From: Lysobacterales bacterium
Lineage (GTDB): Bacteria > Pseudomonadota > Gammaproteobacteria > Xanthomonadales > Rhodanobacteraceae
Reading direction: 5' to 3'
Assembly: GCA_016707485.1 (NCBI GenBank)
Contig: JADJHN010000002.1
Location: 1,178,001-1,242,000 of the forward strand
DNA: 64,000 nucleotides
The position numbers were made by a program, and so were the translations under genes. Shown here piece by piece: positions 63,194-64,000 of this stretch (positions are counted from its first letter, which is position 1; every line of letters begins with the position of its first letter). The notes under the pieces are model-generated. The model saw nothing but the letters and a program-made list of their open reading frames with translations. It had not been told where the DNA came from and searched no databases.

Positions 63194-63448
63194 ATGTTAC
63201 GACAATCCCTGCAGTGCGCTGCCGGCCTGTGCGCGGCAATGCTCCTGGTCGCCTGTTCCTCATCGGCGCCGGATGCCGCGCCTGCGGCACAAACGCAGAC
63301 TGATCAGGCACCGGCCGTCGAGGTCCGCCAGCCGACCGTGATCGATGATCAGCTCAAGGCGCTGGAGAAGGCCAAGGCCGTCGAGCAGGAGCTGCAAAAG
63401 GCACAAGCCGAGCGCGACAAGGAGATCGACGCGCAAAGCGGCGGCTGA
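63194..63448 (+). CDS. Very small lipoprotein
   Basis: 84 residues; lipobox LLVACSSSA near residue 20, then an Ala/Pro stretch and a charged helix (LKALEKAKAVEQELQKAQAE). Diverges from the SDR gene by 77 bases. CGAGGTGG precedes the ATG. Function unknown; may act as a membrane-anchored tether. Confidence 0.7.
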   Translation: MLRQSLQCAAGLCAAMLLVACSSSAPDAAPAAQTQTDQAPAVEVRQPTVIDDQLKALEKAKAVEQELQKAQAERDKEIDAQSGG

Positions 63449-63469
63449 TTGCCGCCGCCGTGCGGTGGA

Positions 63470-64000
63470 TCAGTTCAAGCCGCAGGTGCAGTGGGCGACG
63501 ACGCCGAGGCGGTTGCCGCCAAGTTCGTTGAGCAAGGCGAGGGTGCGCCTGATCTCGTCGTGGCCAAGCCAGCGCGTCGACAGCGATGCCAGGCCCGACC
63601 AGCGGCCGAGGCCGGCGGCAGCTTCACTGTTGCCGAGCGACAAGGCAAATCGTTCCCAGGTGCTGAGTTCCGGCTCGACATAGTGCGTGTGGTAGTCGCT
63701 GCCGAGATTGCCGAGTACCGCGGCGGCGGCAATGGCATCGTGCAGGCCACCGAGCTTGTCGACGAGTCCGCGCTGCTTTGCCTGGGATCCGCTCCACACC
63801 CGGCCCTGGGCGATTTCGTCGATCTGCGTCGGGGTTTTGCCACGGGCGGTGGCGACCTTGTCGATGAAATCGCGATAGCCTTTCTGGAGCACGCTGGTCA
63901 CGATCGATTCGACCTGCGGATTGAGCGGGCGGCGGATGTCAAAGGCACCGGCGATCGGTGTGGTCGCCACGCCATCGGTGTGGATGCCGATTTTCTCCAG
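63470..64000 (-). CDS. sppA: Signal peptide peptidase SppA, C-terminal part, cut by right edge
   Basis: 177 C-terminal residues of a SppA-type S49 peptidase; the N-terminal half and active sites lie beyond the window. Recognisable pieces are GIHTDGVATTPIAGAF, QKGYRDFIDKVATARGKT and GRVWSGSQAKQRGLVDKLGGL, the last being the S49 closing signature. The enzyme degrades cleaved signal peptides in the inner membrane. Confidence 0.92.
   Translation of the reverse strand: MEKIGIHTDGVATTPIAGAFDIRRPLNPQVESIVTSVLQKGYRDFIDKVATARGKTPTQIDEIAQGRVWSGSQAKQRGLVDKLGGLHDAIAAAAVLGNLGSDYHTHYVEPELSTWERFALSLGNSEAAAGLGRWSGLASLSTRWLGHDEIRRTLALLNELGGNRLGVVAHCTCGLN

Noticed and set aside
1..64000. CRISPR arrays, prophage, insertion sequences or integrons
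   Set aside because: No regularly spaced repeats, transposase, integrase or phage structural genes were found in any frame.

Overview
This window is high-GC DNA with dense, mostly short-spaced genes. Taken together, the gene set points to a gammaproteobacterium of the Lysobacterales (Xanthomonadales), most like the Rhodanobacteraceae (for example Dokdonella). The pointers are the Oar-type TonB receptor, the large secreted proteases, the CGFS glutaredoxin fused to a rhodanese, a FadE-type acyl-CoA dehydrogenase, and intergenic repeats of the GGGAATCGGGAATGGGGAAT kind. The taxonomy is inferred from the sequence alone. Both ends cut a gene: lysA on the left and a sppA-type protease on the right. 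I see no rRNA, tRNA, CRISPR array, transposase or phage gene.

Layout. 1-5.4 kb: lysA (partial), a TonB-dependent receptor and a transglutaminase-like protein, all on the minus strand. 5.6-12.4 kb: a plus-strand block for cell-wall peptides. It holds a DUF819 membrane protein, an NlpC/P60 endopeptidase, an L-Ala-D/L-Glu epimerase and an RpiR/SIS regulator as a tight operon, followed by an L,D-transpeptidase-like protein and a glutamate/dicarboxylate symporter. 12.5-16.6 kb: a DUF937 protein, an HPt protein, arginase, and a PAS-PAS-GGDEF protein behind a sigma-54-like promoter. 16.6-26.7 kb: three large secreted proteases on the minus strand (metalloprotease, 2059-aa subtilase, metalloprotease). 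27-34.5 kb: a small exported protein, trpS, a secreted esterase, dusB, a DedA protein, a PfkB sugar kinase and an AEC transporter. 34.8-38.4 kb: a large secreted DUF11-repeat protein interrupted by one in-frame TAG. 38.5-48 kb, minus strand: methyltransferase, aceE, maeB, a DUF1704 putative peptidase, rsgA and an efflux adaptor. 48.3-64 kb: aminotransferase, SGNH hydrolase, an OmpA protein with Ig-like tails, a Grx-IscA-like-rhodanese fusion, ilvA, fadE with a DsbA-like partner, three small lipoproteins (one after the SDR gene), a DUF4124 protein, an alkylation-repair pair (Ada-AlkA fusion and ogt), an SDR oxidoreductase and sppA.

How it fits together. Much of the window is core metabolism: lysine, isoleucine, pyruvate, malate, fatty acids and translation. 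The more unusual part is the secretome. Five exported proteins share a short motif of the form I/F-F-x-D/N-G/N-F-D/E/Q, at the extreme C-terminus or at a domain boundary. It matches no sorting tag I know of and is the best candidate here for something undescribed. Second is the cell-wall peptide salvage operon, which pairs a DUF819 protein of unknown function with enzymes that would release and epimerise L-Ala-D-Glu. A dispersed intergenic repeat also appears to have inserted in frame into aceE.
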